Assembly: GCF_016924755.1 (NCBI RefSeq)
Contig: NZ_JAFFJX010000006.1
Coordinates: forward strand, 248,001 to 312,000
Reading direction: 5' to 3'
Source: Longitalea arenae
GTDB taxonomy: Bacteria; Bacteroidota; Bacteroidia; Chitinophagales; Chitinophagaceae
DNA length: 64,000 bases
Position numbers and translations under genes: made by a program. The notes under the pieces were generated by a model, which was not told the DNA's origin, searched no databases, and was given only the letters and a program-made list of their open reading frames with translations. Shown here one piece after another: positions 26,510-34,370 of the stretch. Within the stretch, counting starts at the first letter, position 1; each line of letters starts with the position of its first letter.

Positions 26510-26879
26510 GATGTGCTGATTTGCTGATCTGCTAATGATCGATGTGCTGATTTGCTAATCATCGATGTGCTAATTTGCTAATGTGCTAATGTGCTAATCA
26601 TCGATGTGCTGATTTGCTAATCATCGATGTGCTAATTTGCTGATTTGCTAATGTGCTAATCATCGATGTGCTGATTTGCTGATCTGCTAATGATCGATGT
26701 GCTAATTTGCTAATGTGCTAATGTGCTAATGGAATACAGTAAGATCCTGCCTATAGGAACTGTATTCTAATCAGCAAATCAGCACATCAGCACATTAGCT
26801 AATTGTAGTTTTAATCAGCACATCAGCACATCAGCACATTAGCTAATTGCTGTCTTAATCAGCACATTAGCTAATTGCT
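26510..26879. repeat. 8-nt-period, block-structured inverted array, family RATNTGCT (C1)
   Basis: The left arm (26510-26730) is built from words a GATGTGCT, b GATTTGCT, c GATCTGCT, d AATTTGCT and e AATGTGCT, with separators X AATGATC and Y AATCATC. It reads abcX, abY, adeeY, abY, adbeY, abcX, adee. The spacer contains a 9-bp perfect hairpin (26732-26740 with 26759-26767). The right arm (26768-26879) repeats complementary atcagcac/attagcta words. The right arm overlaps the stop codon of the gene at 26871. Confidence 0.88.
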
Positions 26880-27806
26880 TCCACATCGGCTGCGGTAATA
26901 CTGACAGGATTTTTTAGCAGGCGCTTCTGCTTTCTTCGGTTCTGCCACTATTTTGGGTGCAGCTTTAACAGGTTCTTTTGCTGGTGCTACTGCCCCGGCA
27001 GGTGCAGCCTGTTTTTCTTTTTTAAAATATAGCGGCATACCTACGGTGATATTCCAGGCAGCAGCGGATGAAGACAATTGGGTATTGAGTTGTTTATTGT
27101 CCAATGCAGTGGTCAGCGTTTCAGTGCCCAAATTACCGATGCCTTTCAGGTATTGTACCCCGATCACATACTTGCTCACATTGCCTTTAGCGAAAGCAAA
27201 ATGAACGCCGGTGATAAAAGCTGAAGTCCAGTTACCGGCGCTGTACTGGTACACCGTTTCACCCGCCTGCATGGCGCTGCTGAGAGCTGTTTGCGGATTC
27301 GGAACAAAAGCCATTCCGGCATAAGGTTGAATGCGCAGGTTCATGACTGGTTTTTGCGCAACATTCGCCTTAGCGTGATTTAAGCGCGCCCCGCAGGGAC
27401 TTAACCTGGGTGCGGGCGTTTCGCTGGAAGCTTGTTTAACCGTTTTACCCAATGCAATGGGTTTGCTGCTAAGCTGGTAACCCGCTTCAAGGCGTAGTGT
27501 CCAGTCGCCATGAGAAGAACTGAATTCTTTATCGCCGGTCTCCGGATTGGTGAACATATAGTTAACCACTGAACGGTTGCTCGCTATCCCTACGAACGGA
27601 CCATGTGCTTTGTTGAAGAGGTAATCCATTCTCAGCGCAACCTGTGGGGCGAAATTAGACCCCAGGGCATTAATACCGGTAGTGCTGTTGTACTGTACAC
27701 AATTAAAGGCTTGTTCAATACCAACTCTGGGTGTAATGGAGAGTTGCGCATTCGTTGCATACCCACAGGCAACGAATACCAGGCTGAGTAACGCTGCTTT
27801 TCTCAT
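26871..27806 (-). CDS. Outer membrane beta-barrel protein (OmpA-barrel-like), odd C terminus
   Basis: A 311-residue protein with a signal peptide (MRKAALLSLVFVACGYATNAQ), then alternating strands of an eight-stranded-type outer membrane barrel (about 22-265). A Pro/Ala/Lys-rich tail follows (about 270-300, with AAPKIVAEPKKAEAPAK). The last residues are KKSCQYYRSRCGSN, unlike the rest. At a run of six A (complement of 26910-26915), a shift of one base would give a more natural end, AKNPVSITAADVEAIS, stopping at TAA a few bases away. The stop lies inside the adjacent repeat array. This may be a frameshift, a sequencing error, or real divergence. Function unknown. Confidence 0.75.
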   Translation of the reverse strand: MRKAALLSLVFVACGYATNAQLSITPRVGIEQAFNCVQYNSTTGINALGSNFAPQVALRMDYLFNKAHGPFVGIASNRSVVNYMFTNPETGDKEFSSSHGDWTLRLEAGYQLSSKPIALGKTVKQASSETPAPRLSPCGARLNHAKANVAQKPVMNLRIQPYAGMAFVPNPQTALSSAMQAGETVYQYSAGNWTSAFITGVHFAFAKGNVSKYVIGVQYLKGIGNLGTETLTTALDNKQLNTQLSSSAAAWNITVGMPLYFKKEKQAAPAGAVAPAKEPVKAAPKIVAEPKKAEAPAKKSCQYYRSRCGSN

Positions 27807-28013
27807 AGCTTTAGTTTTTAGTTTTGTGTCTTATAAGTTACACCATATTAGGCAAAACAAAAATTAGAATACATGAATGGTTCGAAGTTGAAAGTTTAAA
27901 GTTCTCGTCAATGCACCATCACTAAAAAATTTTTTATCGGCCTGTCCAATTCATAACACTTCATTTGTTATAAGGGTATATTAATTATATTCAATCACTA
28001 AAAACCAGAAACA

Positions 28014-28358
28014 ATGGACGAGTACATTTTGATCTTCCGGCATGAAGATGGAAATAAGATCGCTTCACCCGAGCAAATGCAGATCTGGATGAACCAGACT
28101 ATGGAATGGATTGGCGGCATTTCCGCAAAAGGAAAATTTGTAAGTGGCATTGGCCTGCCCTTCGAAGGCAGCAAAGTGGTTTGGTCGCACGGTGTGGTCA
28201 CCGACGGCCCCTTTGGCGAGATCAAGGAAACTATAGGCGGCTATATCACCGTAAAAGCCGATTCCTTCGACGAAGCTGTTGAATTTGCCAAAGGCTGCCC
28301 GGTGCTGCAGGGCGAAGGCAATAGTGTGGAAGTGAGAAAGATCGACAAACACGGATAA
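28014..28358 (+). CDS. YCII-related (DGPF) domain protein 1
   Basis: A 114-residue single-domain protein of the YCII/DGPF family, a ferredoxin-like small fold. The name-giving motif appears as VVTDGPFGEIKETIGGYITVKA (about 60-81), and the N terminus MDEYILIFRHED is typical. DGPF proteins are characteristically encoded beside ECF42-type sigma factors, as here: a paralogue lies 38 bp downstream and the sigma gene follows. Catalytic role is unproven; some relatives are annotated as dehydratase-like. Probably the first gene of a three-gene operon. Confidence 0.9.
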   Translation: MDEYILIFRHEDGNKIASPEQMQIWMNQTMEWIGGISAKGKFVSGIGLPFEGSKVVWSHGVVTDGPFGEIKETIGGYITVKADSFDEAVEFAKGCPVLQGEGNSVEVRKIDKHG

Positions 28359-28396
28359 TGATCAAATAACACAAAGCACTCATTAAACAACAGAAC

Positions 28397-28738
28397 ATGA
28401 AAGAATTCTTATTGGTATACCGGGCCGACTATAGTTTTATGCCTGACCGTACGCCGGAGGAAATGCAGGCCATGATGAAACGCTGGATGGATTGGATCGG
28501 TGGGATTGCCGCGCAAAATAAATTGGTGAGCCGCGGCAACCGGCTCGAAAGTTCAGGCAAAGTGATCAGAAGCGACAGCACCGTTACAAACGGACCATAT
28601 GCTGAGATCAAAGAATCAATCGGTGGTTATTCCGTCGTGAAGGCCGAATCCTATGATGCAGCTATTGAACTGGCAAAAGGCTGTCCGGTTTTAAGCATTG
28701 GCGGCAATGTAGAAGTACGGGAGATCAGCCAGATGTAA
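28397..28738 (+). CDS. YCII-related (DGPF) domain protein 2
   Basis: 113 residues, paralogous to the preceding gene. The motif reads TVTNGPYAEIKESIGGYSVVKA (about 61-82), that is NGPY in place of DGPF. The shared MDWIGGIAAQNKLVS core confirms tandem duplication followed by divergence. It lies 38 bp after the first copy and 71 bp before the sigma factor, with a 9-nt repeat array in that gap. Confidence 0.9.
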   Translation: MKEFLLVYRADYSFMPDRTPEEMQAMMKRWMDWIGGIAAQNKLVSRGNRLESSGKVIRSDSTVTNGPYAEIKESIGGYSVVKAESYDAAIELAKGCPVLSIGGNVEVREISQM

Positions 28739-28744
28739 TAAAGC

Positions 28745-28804
28745 AGTCAAGGGAGTCACGCTTTGGCTCCTTTGACTTTTTTGACTACTTTGACTCATAT
28801 GACT
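28745..28804. repeat. 9-nt-period inverted array, family NNTTTGACT (E2)
   Basis: The right part has four units cctttgact, tttttgact, actttgact and catatgact (28769-28804). The left part has the reverse complement agtcaaggg and agtca (28745-28758). The loop is only about 10 nt. It ends 5 bp before the ATG of the sigma gene, so it covers its ribosome-binding region. Same family as the array at 14452. Confidence 0.75.
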
Positions 28805-28809
28805 GGTAT

Positions 28810-30045
28810 ATGCAGGAACCGGCATTAATACCACATTTATTCAGAACGGAATATCGTAAAGTGATCGCGGTATTGTGCAAACGTTTTGGTTTCGACCAGA
28901 TCGAAATTGCAGAAGACATCGCGAGCGACACCTTTTTGAGCGCAGCGCTGAACTGGGGCATCCAAGGCATTCCGGAGAACCCGGTGGCCTGGTTGTATAC
29001 GGTAGCAAAGAACAAAGCAAAAAATTATCTGCAGCGCAAAGCTACTTTTACCAATAAGGTCCTTCCTGAAAGTTCGATGCAGGCTAACACGATCACCCAA
29101 CCCGATTACGAGATCGACCTCTCGCCGCAAAACATCAACGATAGCCAGCTGCAGATGATGTTCGCCATTTGTCACCCGGCCATTCCGCCCGAAGCTCAGA
29201 TTGGCTTATCGCTGCGCATCCTCTGCGGATTTGGGATTGAAGAAATTGCCGATGCATTTCTCACCAATAAAGAAACCATTAATAAACGGCTGTTCCGCGC
29301 AAAAGAAAAGCTCCGCGAAGAAAAGATCCCCATTGAAATACCAGCGCCGGAAGCGCTTGATAACAGGCTGGCCAGCGTGCTCACAACGATCTACCTCCTG
29401 TTCAGCGAAGGATATTATTCCATCAGCAATAATAAGGTGCTGCGGAAGGAATTGTGTATGGAAGCCATGCGCCTCTGTTATATGCTGGTAGAAAATAAAC
29501 ATACAAACAAACCGCCCGTGAATGCCTTATTGTCGCTCATGTGTTTTCATGCCTCGCGCTTCGCCGCGCGTATCGATAAGAATGGTGAATACGTATTGTA
29601 CGATGACCAGGATACCAGCCTCTGGGATCCCGATCTGATCAGCAAAGGCGCTTATTACCTGCACCTGTCTGCGAGCGGAGACCAACTCACCAAATATCAC
29701 CTCGAGGCTGCAATTGCCTACTGGAATACGCAAAAAGGTGATACCCCTGAAAAATGGGAGAACATATTACAGTTATACAACCGGCTTTTACAAATTGAAT
29801 ACTCCCCGATGGCAGCCCTTAACCGCACTTTCGCCCTTTCAAAAGCCAATAGCAAACAGGAAGCCATCATCGAGGCGGAAAAACTGCAACTCTCCAACAA
29901 TCACTTCTATTTCACCTTGCTGGGCGAATTATACACCGGTATAGACAACCGAAAAGCAAAGCAGCATTTTGAAAAAGCCCTTCACCTGGCCAAAACGATC
30001 ACTGATAAACAAACGATCCAAAAAAAGATAAACAGACTTGGCTAG
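28810..30045 (+). CDS. ECF42-like RNA polymerase sigma factor with long C-terminal extension
   Basis: 411 residues. The first 175 or so form sigma regions 2 and 4 (IEIAEDIASDTFLSAA near 34; region 4 helix-turn-helix near GFGIEEIADAFLTNKETINKRLFRAKEKL, about 140-168). The remaining 230 residues are the helical, TPR-like extension of the DUF6596/ECF42 group (LLFSEGYYSISNNKVLRKELCMEAMRL, about 197). ECF42 sigma factors lack a membrane anti-sigma factor, and the extension is thought to regulate them. The neighbouring DGPF genes are the usual targets. The ATG at 28810 follows a repeat hairpin, which may affect translation. Confidence 0.92.
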   Translation: MQEPALIPHLFRTEYRKVIAVLCKRFGFDQIEIAEDIASDTFLSAALNWGIQGIPENPVAWLYTVAKNKAKNYLQRKATFTNKVLPESSMQANTITQPDYEIDLSPQNINDSQLQMMFAICHPAIPPEAQIGLSLRILCGFGIEEIADAFLTNKETINKRLFRAKEKLREEKIPIEIPAPEALDNRLASVLTTIYLLFSEGYYSISNNKVLRKELCMEAMRLCYMLVENKHTNKPPVNALLSLMCFHASRFAARIDKNGEYVLYDDQDTSLWDPDLISKGAYYLHLSASGDQLTKYHLEAAIAYWNTQKGDTPEKWENILQLYNRLLQIEYSPMAALNRTFALSKANSKQEAIIEAEKLQLSNNHFYFTLLGELYTGIDNRKAKQHFEKALHLAKTITDKQTIQKKINRLG

Positions 30046-30420
30046 CAGCGGTAACCAGTATCGGTTAACCATGCTGAAGGTTTTATTAAAGGCTGCTGTC
30101 CGGCCCTGTTATACGCGGAAGTGTAGATCGGTTCCCCATGCATGCTTTATTTGTCATTACTTAAGTAAAGAGCCAGGGCATAAATCAACATGACAATAAT
30201 CAATTTATATTCCTACATGCTCATGCTTTAGAAGCAATAGTACCGCAAACTTGTTCTAGCGCTGTGTCTTCACCGGGAACGGTCCATTAACTCTTTTGTA
30301 TAAGCGGCTAAATATCCCAACCTTTGCCATCATCACCCGTACCTAGCTTCAAAAACAAGAAGCTGTTCAGGGCCTGCCTTCCATTAACTGTTGTCACATT
30401 AACCATTAAAACGTAAAAAG
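30046..30420. other. 375-bp gap, no feature recognised
   Basis: Between the sigma gene and the patatin gene. I found no convincing reading frame, RNA gene, terminator with a T run, or short-period array. A short GGTTAACC-type inverted element occurs just after the sigma stop. The patatin promoter is presumably here but no clear TTTG-N19-TANNTTTG pair was seen. Confidence 0.4.
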
Positions 30421-31314
30421 ATGTTTTACAACTACACCAATCTTGTATTTGAAGGCGGCGGCGTAAAAGGTATTGCTTATGCCGGTGCGCTGCAGGTATT
30501 GACCGATTGCGGTATTATGTCCCAAATAAAACAGGTCGCCGGTACATCCGCCGGCGCTATTACGGCCACACTGGTGGCCCTGGGTTATACCGCGCCTGAA
30601 ATTAAGTCGATCATCATGAGCATGGACTTCAAACAATTTGAAGACGGCTGGGATCCCCTTCGTTTGCCTACTGATTATGGATTGTACAAAGGCAATACCT
30701 TCCTGGCATGGATCCAGAAAATGATCGCCAACAAAGCCGTCAGGGGCGGCAATGCTACTTTCGCCGACCTGTACGCTCAAAATGGCATTGGCCTTTTTGT
30801 GTTCGCCACTGACCTTAACATCTACGACCTTAAACAATTTTCCCACCTCGATACACCGGATATTCCTGTTTGTGAGGCCGTAAGGGCATCTATGTCGATC
30901 CCCCTCTTCTTTAAAGCCTGGAAATTCAGCAATAACCAGCCCGATGATCATATTTATGTAGATGGCGGGGTGGTCTTAAATTACCCGCTCACGGTGTTCG
31001 ATACAGAAAAAGCCCCTGATAATCCGCAAACCCTTGGTTTCTTTTTATATGACCGCAACGGTAATAAAAAGCCCAGTACGCTCGATTACGATCAGCCGAT
31101 CGCTTACTGCAAGGCTTTGTTCGAGACCCTGCTCGATTCGCAGGACATCGATTTCGAGAACAATGCGTCTTTGGAAAAAAGAACCGTGCGGATCGATGAC
31201 TTTGGCATTGCCGCCACCGATTTCGACATTACGCAGCAACAAAAAGAACAGTTGTATAAATCGGGCGTTTATCACACTGAAGCATATTTAGGCATACCCG
31301 TATTGAACGCTTAA
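30421..31314 (+). CDS. Patatin-like phospholipase
   Basis: A 297-residue lipid acyl hydrolase with a Ser-Asp dyad. The oxyanion-hole loop is FEGGGVKGIAYAGAL (about 10-24). The nucleophile elbow is GTSAGA with Ser43. The catalytic Asp is in YVDGGVVLNYP at about residue 181. The N-terminal sequence shows no signal peptide, so the enzyme should be cytoplasmic. Length is normal for short bacterial patatins. It stands alone between two long gaps. Confidence 0.92.
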   Translation: MFYNYTNLVFEGGGVKGIAYAGALQVLTDCGIMSQIKQVAGTSAGAITATLVALGYTAPEIKSIIMSMDFKQFEDGWDPLRLPTDYGLYKGNTFLAWIQKMIANKAVRGGNATFADLYAQNGIGLFVFATDLNIYDLKQFSHLDTPDIPVCEAVRASMSIPLFFKAWKFSNNQPDDHIYVDGGVVLNYPLTVFDTEKAPDNPQTLGFFLYDRNGNKKPSTLDYDQPIAYCKALFETLLDSQDIDFENNASLEKRTVRIDDFGIAATDFDITQQQKEQLYKSGVYHTEAYLGIPVLNA

Positions 31315-32036
31315 GATCAGCTGCCGTTCGCAATAGTAAAATTACCAAATACGTTCCCGCACCCATTGGTACACGGGGCCCTGCAAGCGCCTTGACGAAA
31401 ATCAAAACTCACTAACGCCAACATGAAATAGTATGCTAATTAATTGTTGTATTGAAAATTTTTGTAACTTACAAGTACCCTCATAACCCAGCGATATCAC
31501 CCAAATAATGAACAGTGAAAAACCAAGTATAATATCCATAGTCCTGAAAAAGCCGATGCTAACTCTCTTATGAATTATCTCATTGGGTTGAGAAATGATT
31601 GCAGCTACGGGATACCAGTCAACCGGCTGTCAGCTGATCAGCCATGTCAATTCTTCGTATTTAGTTATTCCTGTCCCTAATCCCTTTTTCACCAAATGTC
31701 CCGTTTTTAATTACACTGATTACCTGATTTGTATTGATCCGTACCCTTCTTTTTATTGCTGCTTTTGTAAGATCCGGACCATATAAAACCTGCTTCTTAA
31801 GCTATTTCAGTTCAACGCCCCTCACTCGCATCTTCATTTACTTCATACTACCAGATTTTTACGGCTTTCGTAAATCGTTTCCCTAATCGCTATCACTATT
31901 TACTGCAGCTCCTGATACATTCGCCGCGGATCGAAGAACAACCCAAATCCTTCTGTGTGGCCACCCATCATCCATATTAACTTTATCAATTATATCAGTT
32001 ATATCGCCTTATCAACTTTTCAACTAAATTTGGTAT
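31315..32036. other. 722-bp gap, no feature recognised
   Basis: The longest gap in the window, AT-rich and without any short-period array. The longest reading frames (about 60 codons) have no coding character. It may hold a decayed gene or regulatory DNA. The DUF4920 promoter must lie near its end; a TAAATTTG at 32025 is too close to the ATG at 32037 to be its -7 box. Confidence 0.4.
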
Positions 32037-32510
32037 ATGAAACACTTACTATTGACGGCACTCGTTGCCTGTAGCCTTATAAAAGCGGCCGCCCAACCAC
32101 CGGCCGGAAATGCCAATCCCGGCGATTGGTATGGGGAGAAAATACAAACGGCCAATGCAATAGATATTGCAGAGATCCCGGCAAAACTCAACAACAAAGA
32201 AAGCTTCAACACCAAGGTGAAAGCCAAAGTGCTGGATGTTTGTCCCAAAAAAGGTTGCTGGTTAAAGCTGGCTGTTAACGACAGTACCACGGCTTTTGTA
32301 AAAATGAAGGACTATGGGTTCTTCCTGCCAACAGCAGTGAAAGGCAAAACGATTGTACTGGATGGCGAAGTAAAAATGATCACCACGCCGGTGAGTGAAC
32401 TGCAGCACTATGCGAAAGACGCCAAAAAATCAGCCGCTGAGATCAACGCCATCACACAACCTAAAAAAGAGATCCGGTTTACTGCAACCGGCATAACCGT
32501 AGTGGAGTAA
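32037..32510 (+). CDS. DUF4920 domain exported protein
   Basis: 157 residues with a signal peptide (MKHLLLTALVACSLIKAAAQ). The single DUF4920 domain has its conserved VCPKKGCWLKL motif (Cys pair at about 64 and 69), and later DGEVKMITTPVSELQHYAKDA. The two cysteines could bind metal or form a disulfide, which is inference. Family function is unknown. Followed by a terminator. Confidence 0.88.
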   Translation: MKHLLLTALVACSLIKAAAQPPAGNANPGDWYGEKIQTANAIDIAEIPAKLNNKESFNTKVKAKVLDVCPKKGCWLKLAVNDSTTAFVKMKDYGFFLPTAVKGKTIVLDGEVKMITTPVSELQHYAKDAKKSAAEINAITQPKKEIRFTATGITVVE

Positions 32511-32586
32511 TGGCTGATTAAATCTTGCATAATACCTAACAGTCCGTTCTATTTTCTTTCTTCATAAATGAATTTTCCTTATGGGT

Positions 32587-32615
32587 AAATGGTCCTTTAA
32601 AAAGGGACCATTTTT
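32587..32615 (+). terminator. Terminator-like hairpin after the DUF4920 gene
   Basis: Inverted repeat aaatggtcc (32587-32595) with ggaccattt (32605-32613), with additional ttt/aaa pairing inside and one bulged base. The right arm runs directly into a run of five T (32611-32615). Confidence 0.7.
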
Positions 32616-32764
32616 GCATTTTATAATGCCCGACGAATAGCAGAATAAACCGACTTAATTGCCTTCCTGGAAGCCTATAAACGGCTGTACCAACCAAATC
32701 GCGGCAACCGGTATTACCCGGCAGATAAATTGGCCGTTTGCCGTCAATCAAGTAGTTTGCCACG

Positions 32765-33472
32765 ATGCATATAACCGACTGGATCGTGCTGTTATTTACA
32801 GGCGCATTGGTAGCGGCCACTATCATTTTCCGCAAATTAACGGTAGCTGGTGCGCTTACAGGCGCTTGCCTGGCTATGTTCCTGTATAAAGGCGCCGGTA
32901 TTACCGGGCTTGCCATGCTGGGCGCCTTTTTTGTGGCCGGTACCGCCGCCACGGCTTTCGGCCGCAGCAAAAAAGAAAAAATTGGTATCGCAGAACAGAA
33001 CAAGGGCCAAAGAAGGGCCGGACAGGTACTGGCCAATGGTGGTGTTGCCGCCCTGGCAGGCTTGCTGGGCTGGTTGTATCCGCAACAGGCGGGTTTATGC
33101 CAACTGGCCGCCGCCGCTGCCCTCGCTTCCGCCAGCGCAGATACACTCTCTTCTGAAATGGGAAGTGTATACGGTAAATCCTTCTACAATATCCTAACCT
33201 TTAAAAAAGACGCTTGCGGACTGGATGGCGTTATAAGCCTTGAGGGCACGCTATGGGGTATTGCCGGCAGTGCCATGATCGCTCTGATCTATGCGATCGG
33301 TTATGGCTTCAGCCCGGCAGTCATATGGATCCTGCTTGCCGGCTTTACCGGCAACCTTGCAGATTCGGTTCTCGGTGCCTCCCTTGAACGAAAAGGCTGG
33401 CTCAATAATGACCAGGTGAATTTTCTCAATACATTAATTGCGGCGTTGGTGGCGCTCGCCGGAGGACTTTGA
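32765..33472 (+). CDS. DUF92 family membrane protein
   Basis: A 235-residue polytopic membrane protein of the DUF92 (TIGR00297) family. About six helices are seen, with the conserved ASASADTLSSEMGSVYGK motif (about 121-138), the later FTGNLADSVLGASLERKG (about 199-216) and a polar KKEKIGIAEQNKGQRRAGQVLANGG loop (about 71-95). The plant member VTE6 is a phytyl-phosphate kinase, so this protein could phosphorylate a polyprenyl phosphate; that is inference from family only. Its TGA stop is directly followed by a repeat array. Confidence 0.88.
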   Translation: MHITDWIVLLFTGALVAATIIFRKLTVAGALTGACLAMFLYKGAGITGLAMLGAFFVAGTAATAFGRSKKEKIGIAEQNKGQRRAGQVLANGGVAALAGLLGWLYPQQAGLCQLAAAAALASASADTLSSEMGSVYGKSFYNILTFKKDACGLDGVISLEGTLWGIAGSAMIALIYAIGYGFSPAVIWILLAGFTGNLADSVLGASLERKGWLNNDQVNFLNTLIAALVALAGGL

Positions 33473-33680
33473 GATTTCTTGATTTCTGATTTCGAAATTT
33501 CTGATTTCGGGATTTCCGATTTCGGGATTTCGGGATTTCTTGATTTCGAGATTTCGGGATTTCGGGATTTCTGATTTCGGGATTTCTGATTTCGAGATTT
33601 CGGGATTTCTTGATTTGCAGTTAATGGGAAAAATCAAACCGCGGCAAATCCCAAAATCTCTAAATCCCGCAATGAGAAAT
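33473..33680. repeat. 7/8-nt-period inverted array, family GATTTCNN (B3)
   Basis: The left arm has about nineteen gatttctt/gatttcgg/gatttct/gatttcga units (33473-33619). A short right arm of complementary aaatccc/aaatctc words lies at 33646-33680. It begins at the base after the DUF92 stop and ends a few bases from the stop of the convergent DinB-like gene. Low-complexity pseudo-frames inside are not genes. Confidence 0.78.
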
Positions 33681-33685
33681 TGTAT

Positions 33686-34153
33686 TCAAAGCTGGGCCAT
33701 GATCTTTTTCAGAAGAACGATCTGTCCCAGGTGATAATGATTATGCTCGATGATCCCATGAATGTTCTTGTAATAATTACCATATTTTTCATTGACGAAA
33801 ACTTCTTCAAACTTACTATCCGGTAATTTTTCAATTTCTTTGGCAAAAGCTTCCGCATCGCTCCAGAATTGATCTAACAGCTTCTGCCAGTCTGCTTCCG
33901 ATTTGATCGGCGGCGTATTAAAGGCATTATTATCATGCGCCTCGAACGGCTGTCCCTGGAACATTTTCAATACGCGGCTCACGTAGTAATTCATATGAAA
34001 AACCAGCGTTGCAATGCTATTGCAGTTATAGATCTGCCTGGTCGCCTGCTCCCAGCTTACCCCGGCAAGACTGTCCTTACAGTTTACATCGGTCCAGTTA
34101 TCACCGAAATACACCGTTCTGAAATTCGTAGCTATCTGTTTGGAAAGGTTCAT
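33686..34153 (-). CDS. DinB-like (DUF1572-type) four-helix protein
   Basis: 155 residues of mainly helical sequence with the DinB-superfamily histidines: FHMNYYVSRVL (about 52-62) and the C-terminal GIIEHNHYHLGQIVLLKK (about 133-150), which normally form a metal site. DinB-like proteins include thiol-dependent metalloenzymes, but most Bacteroidota members are uncharacterised. Cytoplasmic. It is convergent with the DUF92 gene. Confidence 0.85.
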   Translation of the reverse strand: MNLSKQIATNFRTVYFGDNWTDVNCKDSLAGVSWEQATRQIYNCNSIATLVFHMNYYVSRVLKMFQGQPFEAHDNNAFNTPPIKSEADWQKLLDQFWSDAEAFAKEIEKLPDSKFEEVFVNEKYGNYYKNIHGIIEHNHYHLGQIVLLKKIMAQL

Positions 34154-34227
34154 AGCAGTGATTTTGTAATCAAATATTGGAAAAATTACGAAAAAACTGC
34201 TTCACAAACCTTTTTGTCCGGCAAAAC

Positions 34228-34341
34228 TTATTGCTGGTCCCTTTCTCCCAGGTCCTGGCCTTTCTTCTTCTTATTAAAGGCAACAAATAGAAAAATAAGT
34301 ATGCCTATAACTGCAATGATCCCCACAATTCCTTCAATCAT
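34228..34341 (-). CDS. 37-residue single-helix membrane protein
   Basis: Small reading frame from ATG at 34341 to TAA at 34228. One membrane helix (IEGIVGIIAVIGILIFLFVAF, about 2-22) is followed by a strongly basic stretch NKKKKGQ and an acidic-polar tail ending RDQQ. The positive-inside rule predicts the tail in the cytoplasm. It starts 29 bp after the stop of the upstream lipoprotein gene on the same strand, so it is likely co-transcribed. No known name. Similar tiny proteins are often missed in annotation. Confidence 0.6.
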   Translation of the reverse strand: MIEGIVGIIAVIGILIFLFVAFNKKKKGQDLGERDQQ

Positions 34342-34370
34342 AAAATAGTATTTAAATAAAACAAATACGG

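Noticed and set aside
26510-26879. CRISPR array
   Set aside because: Units are 7-8 nt with no spacers of 25-40 nt and no cas genes nearby, so it is a short-period array, not CRISPR.
31595-31786. 63-codon plus-strand reading frame in the longest gap
   Set aside because: No coding composition, no family resemblance, no supporting context.
32025-32032. TAAATTTG as -7 box of the DUF4920 gene
   Set aside because: It lies only 4 nt before the ATG, so the transcript would start past the start codon.
33434-33637. Minus-strand reading frame rich in SRNPEI-like words
   Set aside because: Same cause, at the array beginning 33473.
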